NCBI GenBank assembly: GCA_000997405.1
Contig: LCBU01000009.1
Coordinates: 1-21,979, forward strand
Direction of reading: 5' to 3'
From: Candidatus Woesebacteria bacterium GW2011_GWA1_41_7
GTDB lineage: Bacteria > Patescibacteriota > Microgenomatia > UBA8517
DNA: 21,979 nucleotides
A program made the translations under genes and the position numbers. Of the stretch, positions 1-15,000 are shown piece by piece (position 1 is the stretch's first letter; every line of letters starts with the position of its first letter). The notes below the pieces were generated by a model that had not been told where the DNA came from, searched no databases, and worked only from the letters and a program-made list of their open reading frames with translations.

Positions 1-3000
1 ACAAAAGGAACCGAAAAATAAATATAACCGCCGGGGCGTCCCGCACCCATTTTAAAAGTCAGTGGTAACTTTTGTCCCGTCGCATCCATTCCGGTCTTAC
101 TTATAGAATAAGTATCGTAAACCATAGTCAGCTCGTCGCCATACATGGGAAGAGACTCTATTTTATAAACTCTGATCAAAAGCCCCAGAAGTAAGATCCC
201 AAAAAGAATTAAGATTGATCTTCGTCCCATACTCCAATTGTAATATACTTTAGGGATGGAAAGAATACTCATGGGGGGAATAGTCGGTTTTACTTTTCTC
301 ACCCTTGTCTCCTACCTTTTAATTGTTCTTAATATTCCCTTTTTAATCGTCCCGATTGTTATTCTTTGCGCCATATTTGTCGCCAAACCTCTGGGCAGAT
401 CAATTAAAGATATTAAAATAAAATTTAACCTTCAAACAATTATTGTAATTGCAGTCTTTGTGTTGGGAATTGCAGGACAGATGGCAGTAATTTCACCAAG
501 TGGAATAACCCAAAACGGAAACTTGCTTTTCTGGAGCGCACACGGCCATGACGGACCCTGGCACATTGCTCTTATGGAGGAGGTTAAAAAGGGCTGGCCA
601 TTTGAAAATCCCATTTTTGCCGGTGAAAAACTTGTTAATTACCACTTCTTCAGCGATGTTCTACCTGCCATGGTGAGTAAATACACAGGGATTTCCAATT
701 TCAATTTATATTTCAGGATATTCCCATTTTTCTACTCGCTTTTTTTGGGTGCATCGGCATACTTTTTAACGAAAAGTTTATCTAAAAGTAAATCCGCACC
801 TATTTGGGCAACGGTTTTTACATATTTTGCCGGGAGTTTTGGCTTTATAGTAACCTACCTTAAAGGAAGAACGATAGGGGGCGAAAGTATTTTTTGGGCT
901 ACACAACCGCAAAGCGCGGGCGGCAATCCTCCGCAAATTATCTCGGGGTTTATTTTTTTAGCGGCAATCTATTTTTATCTAAATTTAAACAGTCAGCAAA
1001 ACAAATCCGCTAAAAGGATACTTTTTGTAATTTGTGTACTTCTTTTTGGAACTCTGGTCAGTTTTAAAGTATATGCCGGGGTTGTTGCGCTAATTTCCCT
1101 GGGAGTTGCAGGGCTTTGGCAACTAATTAAAGAGAGGAAATTTGAAACATTAATTCTGGCTTTCATAAGCGGGTTACTATCCGTCCTGTTATATTTTCCA
1201 AACACATCCGGCTCTACTTCTTTTTTGATATTTCAACCCTGGTGGTATGTCAGAACCATGATTGTTGAACCTTCACGTTTAAACTTATTGGATTGGGAAC
1301 TCAGGCGCCAAACCTATATATATGAACACAACTGGAAAAGGGTTATATTTTTGGAAGGTGTGGGATTTCTGATTTTATTTTTCGGAAACTTGGGAATGAG
1401 GTTTTTAGGTCTATGGGAACTTCTTAAAACCCATATATTTATCAAGGCTGCTATCGTTATCTCAATTATCTTACCTCTATTGTTTTTGCAAAAAGGGGTT
1501 GCCAGTAACACCAGCCAATTCCTGCAATATTTCGTTCTACTTTTCGGAATTTTGGCCGGAATCCAAATTTCAAAAATACCGTCCAAATTAAGGTACATCC
1601 TTGCGCCGGTTGTTGTTATCTTGATGCTTCCTACCCAAATCGGTCTTTTAAATGAATTTTACTCACGCCCGGCATTCGCAAAGATTTCTCAAAACGAGAT
1701 TGTGGCCCTGGACTTTATCAGAGAAAATACACCCGGGGACACCGTTATACTTACTCCTCCCTACAATCAGTATTTAGATCTTAAAGATACTACCCAAAAC
1801 GTTTGGGACTGGTTTGACACATCTTACGTTTCCGCTCTTTCCGCCAGAAGAACTTATTTTGACGATTATGAGCAGGCAGATATCATGGGTTATAACTGGA
1901 GGCCAAGACTTGAAACCAAAAAGACGGTCTTTGAAAACAAAGATCTTACAACAGTCAGTGAAGCTTTTAAAGAAACTAACGCAAATATTTTATATTATCC
2001 GAAAAGTGTAAAGCCGATAATTGAACCGTCCGCCTACGGCCTTAATCTGATTTTTGAGAACGAAGATGTAGAAGTCTGGAAAACCAATTAGAGTAAACCC
2101 CGGCTACCGTACTCATCCTACTTTGCGGCTTACTATAAGTAACTATCGGAGTGCCTCCTTCGTGAGTTTCTTCCAAATATGAATACTCAGTGATCCCTGA
2201 GGCAATATCTTTAGAGTTAATAATGAATACCTCAATCGTCTCTTCAGGTCCTGCACCCGGAGATGAAATTGTAAAACTGAATTCTTTCCCCAGTGATCCG
2301 GTAATTGGGGGGAAAGTAAACTTTATAAAAGATCCGTCCTCCAAATTCATTCCGCTAATTGTAACTGTTCGTACCAAAGTTACCCCCGAATCATATAAAT
2401 TAAAAATTACGTCCGATTTATTTTTCAAATTCGGATTACGGATCGACAAGCCGATTGCTGTCAAGTTGTCTGTCTTAGCTACAAATTTTTGAGTAAAATC
2501 CCGTGCTTTATAAATAGAGAGTCTTATATCCGGGTTGTAACCGGGCTGAACATTATTAGGAATCATTTTAAGTGACAGGGATAGGACTACCGGCAAAATA
2601 AATACCAAAACCAAAACCGATACTATCGTCAATAAAATCATTTTTTTCATAATATAATTTTTTACCTTACTTGATCACAAGCTTCGCTTGTGGCATTTGT
2701 GATGACATATCTAATTTCATAATCTGTTATATTCTGATTTTCCCTTTTTAAATATCAGATAGCTTACCGTCAAAGCTCCGCCGACAAAAAGTGAATGTAA
2801 AATACTTTGTAAATTGTAAGGATCGAAAAACTTCTGAATTGCGGTGAAAGGAGTCGGTAAAAGATCAAACCAGGTGGAATAGACTCTATATAAAGAAATC
2901 GTCATTGATCTGTCTTGGTAAAAAAGCGGAATAGATAATGCGACTATGCCAAGTAAAAATAGTGGCCATGAGAGAGACGGCTTTTTGACTGCCAACATCA

Positions 3001-6000
3001 CCACAAAAGGAGCGATCCAGAGTAACCAAGCAACATGGAAATGGGAAAATGAAAATATAATCAGTAAAATCAAAATCCAATAGTTGAATTGAATTGGTTT
3101 TTTATCAATAAGCCACGCATAGAAAAATAGAGCCGCATAAAGTGCCAGACCGACAATTATCGATTCACCGAAGCCTACGTTAAAGCCGGGATTAAAAATC
3201 CTGGTTGTGAGACCGGAAACCAAAGTTGATTTAAAAAACGGGGGTGACAAAAATGGCATCGAGATCGCAGCAAAAACCAGAAGAGGCAATGCTCCCAACC
3301 AAAACTTCTCTTAAATAATTAAGAAGTAAAAAGGCAATAGCTACATCCGCGATTAGGTAGGGTAATTTCAGAACCAGTAAATATTTGAAAATATTAGGAT
3401 CCGTTACTGAAGAGTTTGAATCGGCGTTTCCCAACCATGCATCAAAATTGCCACCCAAAATAGGAGAAGTAACAATCTGATTTACTCCAAGGGTAAAATA
3501 AGTTAATGGAAAATAAACAAAATCATCTTTTAAAGAAAGATTCTTCTTATTCTCGGTCAGGTAAGTATAAATATTAAAAACTCCTTTTTTCAGAAACGAG
3601 GCTTGGAAGTTAAATGTCTTTATGTCCGGGTGAAATAAGAAAGCAGCCACCAAAACTCTCAGTGCTATTGCCAAAACCAGTATTTTTTTCATTTTTTCTT
3701 TTTTGCCAGTATCAGTAATATTACCGTGCCCAGACTGAATAATGATACTGCGTCAAATAAGAGTCTCATTGGCGACTCCTGATAATATACCTCAACCGTA
3801 TGTTTCCCGGCAGGAATTTCGAATGTAATCTGACCGTACGGCTTCCCTGCAGAAATCTCAACTTCCTCCTCATCTATTTTAGCAAACCAACCGGGGAAAT
3901 AATATTTGCTGTAATTAAATGTAAACCCTTCCTCAGAGTCGGTAACGATTACTGCATTAAGAGCATTGATTTCCTTAATCTCAGTAATTGCCGGGTCATC
4001 TGCATAAGCCCTGGGGTAATTTTTGTCGGGTCTTTGGCTAGTGCCCTTTGGTAGTCTTAAATACTCCTCACCGGTTTTGCGGTACTCCTCGGAAGCTGTC
4101 GGAAGCGGGATATACCTTTCAATATAATAACCATCCCCTCTGCCCAAATATTCGCTGGTCTTAAAATAATTAAAATTAAGTGCGATGGCGGCAACCACAA
4201 CCGCCAATGAAAGAATCTTTCCAAATTTATATTTAGAAAACCCCAGTAGAAGTATGGGTATGGAAAAAACTACCATTGCCAAAAATCTCCAGGGAAATTG
4301 AAAATATGGCAAAAGAGGCAAGTTCCGCCACAAAAATGCGGAGCGAAAATTCATCATGAATATGCTTACCAAAAGTATCATCACTCCCCATCCGAAAAAT
4401 ATTTTTTCTTCACGCGAATATTTTTTAAATTTAAGTAAGAAAAGGACCATACCCAAAACTACTACAGCAATCCCCGTAATACCGAAATAGAATGACATTG
4501 TGTCGTATGGCCCCGGTACTGATGCTCCGTAGCCAAAATAAGGGGTAATAAACTGCTTGAGTGCGGGGTAGTGATCATAAAAATTAAAAACCGTATCGTA
4601 GTGCATTAGAGAGCTCTCGTAAATTGCCGGGAACCAAAAATATATTGACGACGTCAAGCCCAACAAAATTCCGGTAAAACTTCTAAAGAGAGCCTCTTTT
4701 TTATTTTTAACTATAAAAATAATTCTGGAAACCAAAAGGAGTAAGGCGAAAGGAATAAACATGTAAGCCATAATATTGTGCGACAATACAAGTGTAGCAA
4801 CAGAAATTGCAGTTACTCCAATCCATTTAATTGACGTCCTCTCACTTGTTAACTTTACAAACGAAAGTGCAACAACGGGGATTATTGCAAATGCCACTAT
4901 CTCCCCTATCGTCCCCCGTACAAAAATTTCGGTTGCCCTGTAGGGTGCATAAACATAAAGTACTGAACCTGCCAACGACAGCTCATGGGGTAAAAACTCT
5001 TTCAGGAATTTGTACATAAAGTACATTGAAAAGGGAACAGATAAGCCAAAAACAATTTTGACACTATCTACCAGCGAAAAACCCAACAGGTGAAATATTT
5101 CCCCAAAGTAAAACGGAAGCGGATATACAAAATTAAAAAGCGGATAGCCAAAGCCAAAACTCAAATCGGGAACAAACCTGGGTGGAATCTGGAACATTTT
5201 AAAAGCTCTATCCATTTCATAAAGCCAGGCAATGTGAAGGTCGTCAGAAACACCAAAAAATCCATAATCAAAGAGATACCTGATTGCAGGAATTGATAGA
5301 AGCAAAATGACAGGAATTAAAAATTTATTCAGGTTTTTTCTTATTTTTTCCATATAAAGTAAAGGCCAAAAGTCCCCCCAAGCTTGCAATTGTTATTGTA
5401 TTAGCAAATGTCCTTAAAAGTGTATTTTCAAACTTCCCTTTTACACTATATTCTCCGGCATCCAAAGTTACAGCAATTCTTCCTAAAACGTTCTCATATG
5501 AAAAAGGATATGCTTCCCCATTAACAAAAACTTTCCAATTTGGGAAATAATAAACCGGAACTTCAACTTCGGACTTATCAAGTGCTTTGGCTGTGAACTC
5601 CCAACTATCAGACCTGTTGGAAAAACCGGTTATTTCAGCATTACCCGATTTAATTAGGGGGCTATCGGGAGCCGCCTCGCGGGGTTCCAATGCAGTTTTG
5701 GGTAAATAATCCAAAAGAGCACCTTTTCTTTGAGCTTCCCACATCTCTCCGGACAGTTTTTGTCCGTCGTCAATAGAATAAAATGTTTTTGGTTTAAAAT
5801 AATTCCAATTAAAAGCAATCGAAAGAATTATTATCAAAAAACTCATATAAATTTGCCATTTATTTTTTATTGCAGAAACCACAAATCCTCCAAGCATCGC
5901 GGCTGTAAAAATCGAAAGAGACAGAAACCTCCATGGAAATTGAAAATACTTAAGTATGGGTAAATTAACCCAAATAAATGTTGATTTGTTATGTGTCATG

Positions 6001-9000
6001 AATATAGATAGTGTGAATGCTGCCAGTAGCAGTGCCACCAAAACTTTTATGTGTTTTTTGGCTTTCGTAAAAAGAATGGCAGGTATTGTAGCTATAGCCA
6101 GCCACCAATGTGGCCACCCAATTTGGAAATTCATTCCTCCTTCTGGCCCCGGTATGGAAGTTCCGTATCCCCAAATACGGTCAACAAAAAGCTGACCCGC
6201 TTTTAAATAGTTGGCACGGAAATCCAATTCAAAACGCAACAAAGATTCCGTCTGGACCAGATTTTTTTCAAGAAACGCGGGAAGAATAAAAAACGCTGAA
6301 AGACCGATGCCCAAAACCAAGGGAACAACTACATCTTTAATTTTTTTCCATTTACCTAAATATAACCAATAAATCAACCAAACGATCAGTACCGGCAAGA
6401 ATATAATAACCATGATGTTGTGGGTAACCATAAGAACAAAAACGGAAAGAGCAAACAGGGCACCGTATTTTCTATTCTCATCAGAAGTAATTAATTTGTA
6501 TCCAAAATAAAAAACAAACGGGACAATACTTAATGCAAAACTTTCCGCAAGTGCCCCCCTGACATATACATCGAGAGCTTTGTAAGGAGCAAACATGTAA
6601 AGAACTGCCGCGGCTAACCCTGCCCACTTGCCCCAAAGATTTTTTCCGAGTAAATATATTCCAAAGCTGCCTGCAACCAGCGAAATATAAAAAAGTGCTT
6701 TAGAGGCTCCGATAAAACCAAATACATAGCTTAAAACTGCAGCGAAGTAATAAGTAGATACGCCATAAAAATTAAACAAAGGAAATCCGTTTCCCCACCC
6801 CATATCGGAAACCCAACGGCAAGGAATTTGCAAATCGGTAAAACATTTTCGCATTTCAAAAATCCGAATTATTTGCAAATCGTCCTGATGGGAAAAATAT
6901 CCGGTTCTTAGAAGTGGCCAGGCGACCATAAAACTCAATCCGAAAATAATTATGTAAGGCCAGTATTTATTTAGTTTTTTTAGCATCCTTTTTGATTATT
7001 AACCAAATTATAACGCCAATACTTATAAGCGACAGATAGTTGCCTATCTTTCTTATCGGGGTGTCCGTCAATTCTGCCTCAATCAAATGTTGCCCGGCTG
7101 GTACCGTAAAAGTAATGAGGCCAAGGCAAAATTCCTGGCCTCGGCAGTCGTTATTTATATGAGCCACCTTTTCCCCATCAACTCTGACTTCCATTCCGGG
7201 AAAATCAAATAACGGGAGCCTTACTAAAGCATCTTTTTCAACCACAACTACACCTTTCTGAAAATCGCTACCCTTGTCATATGAAGAAAAGAGTGCAGTA
7301 CCCTCTAAAACTTCGGGGACTTCAGGTGCAGGTGTAATCGGCGGAAGTTTTGCATATATCGGGAGGTAGTCAAAAATACTTATCGTAAGTTGTTTTTGCC
7401 AGGAAACTCCTGAAAACTTTTCGGAGTCATTAATAGTCAACCAATCTTTGGGAACATAAAAACCAACACTTAGTAAAACGGCAGCCAAAATCAATATTCC
7501 TCCTAAAATGTGCTTTCCTTTGGGAATTAAATAAACTGCGGTACCCGCCGCAAGACAAATCAAAAATATAGAAACAGCCAAAAACCTCCATGGAAATTGC
7601 AAATACCATAAAAACGGAAGTTTCGCCCATATAAAACTGGATTTCATATGAATCATAAAAATACTAACCAAGGCCGCTGCCGAAATACCTAACGTCAAAA
7701 TTGATATCTTTTTGTTTTTCTTTAAATTCATAATCGCCAATATTGGAGCCGCAACCAACCCGAGGAGCCATTGGATGGTTCCAAGAGATAGATTCAATTT
7801 TTCATTTGGAAATCCTGATGATCCATAACCCCACTCCCTGGAAACAAAAAGTTTGTATAAACTGACAAAATGCTGGCGGTAATCAAAATAACCGGATAAA
7901 ATTCCCTCACTATGTACAAATTGCTTTTCAAAAAGAACCGGCAATACGAAAAATGCAGATAAACCAAATCCCAATACCCCACCCCAAAATATCTTACCCA
8001 AGTTTTTCTTTTTACTTTCAATTAGCCAAAAGAGAGCCCAAACTATGGCAACCGGGGCAAAAATCATCGCCATAAGAACGTGCGTTGTCATCAGGAAAAA
8101 AATTGAAACAGGCATCCAAATTAAATATTTCAATCTTCCGGTTTTTATAAGTTTATATATCGCCCAGAGAATTAAAGGGAAAAATATCTGAGCCCAAAAT
8201 TCGCTTAAAGCCCCCCTCACATATACCTCAACGGCTTTATAAGGAATATATGTATAAAGAATTGAAGCAACAAATCCCGACCATTTACTTTTCAGGAGTT
8301 CGTTGACCAAAACATACATAGTAGACGCGGAAAGAACATAGCCTAAAATAAACAGTATTTTTACAACATCGATATATTGAACACCAACCCTGTGCATAGT
8401 TGCGCCAAGATAGTAAGGGAGCGGAGGATAAAAATTAAATTGGGGGTAGCCGTATTGATAACCGGCATCCGGAACCCATCTGCAGGGAAACTGTATATCC
8501 TGAAAGCACTTATCCATTTCGTACACCCTAAAAGCCTGTAGGTCGTCCTGCATTGGGAAAAACCCGGACCTCGTTAAGTTTAAAAAGGTGGGAATGGTAA
8601 CAAGAATAATCAAAAGAAACCAGAAAAAGTTTTTTTGGACAAGTAATGACAGTTTACCTTTTAGCCAAGTTATTTTGCTTCTCATATCCTAATTTACCTT
8701 AAAAACCGTGACATCACTATTACTAAATATGAGTGTCATATTTAGCTCCTTATCCCCTATCCTTGCATGCTGGTCTTTTAGCCAATAGACATATTTAATA
8801 TTATTTTCTTCCAGGAAAGTCTTTGCCGAATCTATATCAAGAGTGTTTAGGAAGTTACCAACTAAGGATCTTCTTTCTCGCCAGGGATACTGCATAATAT
8901 CAAGGTTCATTTCATCTTCCAAAAATACCTGCTTCCCGGAAAATGCCGATACATAAGCTGTCGTCACATATTCGGAAAGCGGACTTGGAGAAACGGCATT

Positions 9001-12000
9001 CTTGGATTTTACCTCATCAAAGGGATATGTAAGAACCACCCCGTCAGGCTGTCTACTAATAAAATTCAAGGCTTCTGTCTCGGTTGCAGGTAAAACCGCT
9101 GGTGGTTTTTCTGTAAGATAAACATCCTTCAATGTAAAAATTGTCGTAGGAATAGTCAATAAAATCACCAGCGTTTTAATAAAAGCGCTAAGCCTGGAAG
9201 ACTTTGTCCACTTTCCAATAACGACACCCGACAAAATCGAAGTAAAAAATAATGAATAATAAAAAAATTGAATAGTGTTCCAGGGAGTTCCTTCCTGTAC
9301 AAACAGGGTCGGGATGATTATTCCCGCTGCGATAATAGGGTAAATCAAAATTTCCACTTTATCGTTTAGTCTGATTTTTCGCAAAAGAAACAATATTCTG
9401 GTACCCATGTTCCCAACGATAAAAAGCACAAATGTCAGACCATAGGCCAAAACAAACTTACCGATTACCGGCTGGCTTTTGTAAGCAAGCATCGCTTCAG
9501 CAAGTTTGGGGGCGTAGAACCTATCCGAAGCCCCAACCATTGACTCCAGAAACCAAAACGGTTGCCAGGCAATAAGACTCCCCGACAATTTATTAAAAGG
9601 AATGTAGATAGCAAAAGAGATAATAAGTGCCGTAAAAAAGACCTTAATAATCAATGACTTTCTTTCGATAATTAATGAGTAAACACCCGCAACCATTAGC
9701 CCTCCCAATGCCAGAATTCCGGCGTAGACTTTTATTTCAATTAGTATCCCGAAACTTAAAACACAAAGTAAAAATATCCATCTACTGAATTTCTCATCCA
9801 ATTTCAAAATACTTTCCCCTCCCCAACCCTGTCCTCTAATTAATGAAACCAACCATCCGAAACTTCCTCCAAAATATACAAAAAAGGTTGACCAAAGCGA
9901 AGCTTTCTCCGAACGGGTCCAAAGCAAAACAAATTTATAAGTCAAAAGGCCGACCAAAAATGCCAGAACCGGAGGAATCACCTGAAAATATAAATTAGGT
10001 ATCGGTATAAATGAAATTTTATGAAAAAGGGCCAACAAAAGATCAAAACCAATATGATAATTCTCTATACCCTGTCCTGAAAAAATCGGCATCAAAAAAC
10101 TTCCCTTAGATAAACTTTCTGAAAGCGCAATGTGCCAAATTCCGTCATGTCCGTTTGCACCCCAAAATCCCAACCCTCCGGTACAGCCATCATTCCAACA
10201 AAGTCCGCTCCTGGCCATAGTTAATGCCCAGGTAATTGTTCCCAAAATAATAAGCAGATATTTCTGAAAACTATTTTTTGAGAAGAACTGAAAAAGTTTT
10301 TTTAGCATCCTCAATTAAAGATACGCCGACAAGTGCGAGTATACAAAGCGTATAAAGAACTGCTCCTGTCACAATCAGGACTCCAAGAGTTGCCGGAGTT
10401 GCGGGAAGCATTGATCTCAGAACTAAAAGTGTTATACCCATGACTACCGATGCAAAAAATGGTTTTAGCGCCGCCTCAGTCAAAGAAAAGTTGACATATT
10501 TCCCAAAGCGTAACCCGCAGCCGCACCGTCAGCCCCGTATTTTTTAGCCAATATAGGAACAAATACCCAAGTAAGGACTGTCCACATTACCATTAGTCCG
10601 GAGGTAATCTTAATTTTACCGATTGCGTTCAGGAGATTTGTCAATTGTGTCGTTACTGCGGCAAATAATACGTTTATAGATAATAGTGTCAGCGGGAAAA
10701 TAGCCGGAAGCCATTGGTTATACTTTGGAATCATGTTTGTTACTATCGGGAAAAGAATAAGTATTGCGACGGTGGCCGGAAATACCAAAACAGTTGTAAA
10801 GAAAACCGACTTTGTGACTGCTTTTTCCAAAGATTCTTTATCATCCTGCATTCTGGAAAAAGCAGGAAAGGTCACTTTTGTAACATTATCAAGTACTACC
10901 CTCAAAGGCACTTGAATCCACTTCTGCGCCCATACCAAAATTCCCAAGGGACCAATGCCTATGATTTTCCCTAATACTAAAGTCAAACCGTCATCTTTCA
11001 AAACTGCGATAAAGGTGTTTATTTGGTAAGGTATGCCAAATTTTAGAAGTTTTGAAAGTGATTTCCGCGAAATCGTAAAAGAAGGCTTCCAGGGTTGAAA
11101 AATATATAAAGAGAAAAGCCCTACTACCCCACGCACCAATACCGCAATTGTAAAACTTGTGATCCCAAAACCCTTCCAGGCCAAAAACACAGCTACTAAC
11201 GAATAAACCAGGTTTTCCAAAACCTGGGGAATAAAATAAATCGAGGATTGATCCAGATTGTAAAATCTTTGGATTTTGGAAGAAAAAACAAAAATCAAGG
11301 TCAGAAGGGTCAATACCAGTATTTGCTGGACCGTAAAAGTGGTTTTAAGGTCATCCTCATCCACTTTCTCCTTTTTCTGAATTAAGGCTGCGGCAAGTCC
11401 TATATCGGAAAAGTAAACAAGGAAGTTGATTATCGCCGAAACGATACCAAAAACCCCAAATTGAGCTGTTGTCAGAAGTGCCCCCAAGATTCCCTGAGCT
11501 CCAAGGGTTATTGCATAAAGCACAAAATACCTGCCTGTTAAGGCCACAACTCCTTTTACGGACCTTTGTTTTACGGTATCAAGACTTATTTCCGCGGTGG
11601 GATCCAGATGAGATTCCCGGTGTTCTTCGTTCACAGCTTCAATTTTACCATTTTATGAGCATACTAAAAACCAACATCGCCCTCCCACCTTAAACCGATA
11701 CCATCCACCTCAATAAATGACTCTATTCCATCATATTTTGGTGGGGAGATTATTGTAAAAATCTTCCGTTGACCCCTCAAGGGAGGAATATCCGGTTTCG
11801 AATTATAGTAATCAAATATGTACCCGTAACCAAAGTTAAAACCGGGGCGTGTGCTTATGGAAACCCCGTACCCACCCTGCCCTCCTCTTTTAACAATCTC
11901 CTGTACTATAAGTTTCTTTGCGAAAAGATTCATCGGTCTAGTTATCGTGGTAAAGCTTTTAATACTCAAGATACCAATAGTCCCGACCAAAATAAAAACC

Positions 12001-15000
12001 AAAAGCCTACTGCGTATAAAAGAAAGGGCATATCCCAAAATAAACAAAAATGGCACAACAGCCGTCATCAGGTAATATTCCGAAAAACTTGATTTATAGA
12101 AAAGGAAAATAAAAAACGGAAGGAACAAAAACAAATTCGAGAGAATTAAAAGCGGGCGCTGTTTTTTATCTTTAAATATTCCCCAAAAAGAAATCAGTAT
12201 AAATAGAGAGAAAATTATATACTTAATATACCCCGGGAAATCGACCCAAATAATATTTATCGAATTTGAGACAAGTGTTGTAAATAATTTTATTTTTGCG
12301 GGGGCTACTCCTTCGGTCCCCAAACTGAAAATTGACATAAGCCTTTGTAGGTTGATAAATCCGTGAGTTAGATCGTAAATAATTACAGGTAAAACCGAGA
12401 AAATAATAATTAATAGAGAAACAGCAATACTTTTCTTTTCGAAAACAGGTTTATAAATAAGTAAATATATGAAGATCGGCAAAACCAGGAGAAAAATTGC
12501 AAAATGCGATTGGAATCCCATTGCGAGTCCCAAAGCCACAAGAGCTAAACCGTACTTTTTCTTGTTCGAGATATAAACTCCATAAAAAACAAGAAGTTCA
12601 GACAAATAAAACAGTGAGGGTGCCCAGGGATTTTGATCCCATGTAATTAAACCAACCGACAGAGCTAGGATGATAGAAATGGCCAGTGCAATATATTTTG
12701 AAAATATTTCTTTCAAAACAAAATATGCCACAACCACAAAGAAAACGCCCAAAATAACCGAAAGGTATGCACCTGACGTGGGATCTCCCTTCAAAAAGAA
12801 ACTAAATATTGCCCAAAGATATGTAAATCCCGGTCCTATCGAAAAGCCACCCAAACTTGTTTTCGGTCCCAGAAGAACCGGGTTTCCCGACAGAACTTCT
12901 TTTGCTTTAAACGCAATTTCTTCTTGGTCGGCATCGAAAGATATTCTTTTTTCAAGCAAATAGAATCGAAGAAATACCGCCAGAGCGGTTATGAAAATTA
13001 TCGGAAGGAATCTTTTAAGGCTTTCCCAAATTGACTTTATTTTTAAGTGCTTCATTCGTCACCTCAAATAAAAGCAGTGAGTCGTGCGTACCGTTGGGTT
13101 TTAGAGCCTTAGGAAACTCTTTAACTTTCATCAAACCCAAGTACGCGGCATTACCGGAAAATCTTGATGCGTTAACCAAAAGGTAGGTCCTATCTCCAAA
13201 TGCTTTAGCGTCAATAAGTGGTGGCGGCACGGTATCAAAAGTTAAACCGACTCCAATTGCAGTTATCTCAGGATATCTATTGAGATAAATTTGAAGCCCG
13301 TCCGGAAGTGTCCCAAAATATCCTTCTGTTCCAATCACAATTTTTTCTTCCGGATGCGCCGCTTGCTCTTCTATTAAGAAGTTTGCAGTTTCTCTTATCC
13401 CATGACCGGCGGTCCATTCTTCCAAATAACCCGATCTTTCACTTCTTGGTAATTTGGCTTTTGCCGGATCCGTCAATAAATAATAATTAAAAATTCCCGA
13501 TACTATTACAAAAACTGACAATAGTCCGCAGATCGCCACGTTCCCCCATTTATTAAATTTCGCTGCAACCACCGATGACGAAAGAATAATGAGGTATGGA
13601 ATTGAAAAAAAGATATAGCGCGCAGTAAAAGTTTTGGCAAACTCGGATTGAATAAGTACCGGGGCCAAGAACCAAACCAGTAATACCAATACGGCTTTCT
13701 TATGTTTCTTGTAATTAAAGATAAAGCCAAGTATTGCGGCAATAAGTAGTGGCCACGGACCCATCGCGACTATCCATCTTGCCGAGGCTAACAGGAATGT
13801 CTTCAAAGGATCAAAGAAACTGACCAAAAAGTGATTTAGCGGGTACACATAATCCATATTTCTGGATGCAATTAGGTGGAAATTTGGTCCTAAACGAAGG
13901 ATATTATAAAAACCATAACCGATAAAAACCGTTACCAGCCATAAAGCCAATATCTTAATAAAAATAAAGAAGTTTTTTTTAAGGGTTTTGTCCCAATTAA
14001 CAAAAAGCCAAAGAGAGGGAATCATTAATGCGAAAAAAAGTGCGGGCGATTTCGTTAGCCAAGCGCCTCCAAGGGTAAATCCTGAAAGCATTGCCAAGTC
14101 CCATCTTTTATATCGAATTGCCAAGTAACTAAAAATAAAAGTCCATATGCCAAACATCGAAAGCATGGAATCGGCCAGACTTAACCGGTCAAAAAAGAAA
14201 GTGAATGGTGATATTACATAGAAAAATGCGGCTAATAAGGATACTTTTTTGTTTTTAAAAAGTAGGTAAGAAAGAAGCGAAATTCCCACCATTGTACCCA
14301 AACCGGAAAGTACGGAAACCATTCTTCCTGCTACAAGGGGATCTCGGAAAAGTTTGAAGAACGGAATAACCACCCACATAAAAAGAGGTTGTTTTCCGTC
14401 AGAAAGAGGTAAAAATCTAAGTGTCTGTTCGGCCCTCATTACCTGGGACCAACGGATATAGATCGCTTCATCGGCAAATACAGGAAGTGTTTTTAGGTTA
14501 ATAAACCTTAGAGAAAAAAGGGCTAAGATTACGACAACTCCGATTAAATAAGGTAAATTACTTAATATTTTTTTTCTCATTTCTACTTACTATAACTTAA
14601 TCCCTGTTATTTTTCTTTACCGATACTATTTTTTGCCATTTTTGCCCAGTCCACAGGATCGTATTAAGTACATAATGTTTAAACACTCCATGATAAATTT
14701 TGCTTGAGGGAATCAACTTCTTCCACCTTTCCCTCTCGTTTGCCAATTTTTTAAATGTCGCACCATGGTAATGGGTAATTACGGAGTTTGGAAGATAGTA
14801 TACTTTTAGACCACTCTTCCATGTTTGTCTGCAGTAATCAATGTCTTCAAAGTAAGCGAAGTAGCGTTCGTCCAGTTCCCCCACTCTTTTTTTTGCCTCG
14901 GAGGTAATCAGGAATGATGCCCCTACGACCGAGTCTACCGTGACGGCTTTATCTACTCTCGGTGCAAATTTTTCAAAAAGGCCTTTTTTTCCAAACCAAT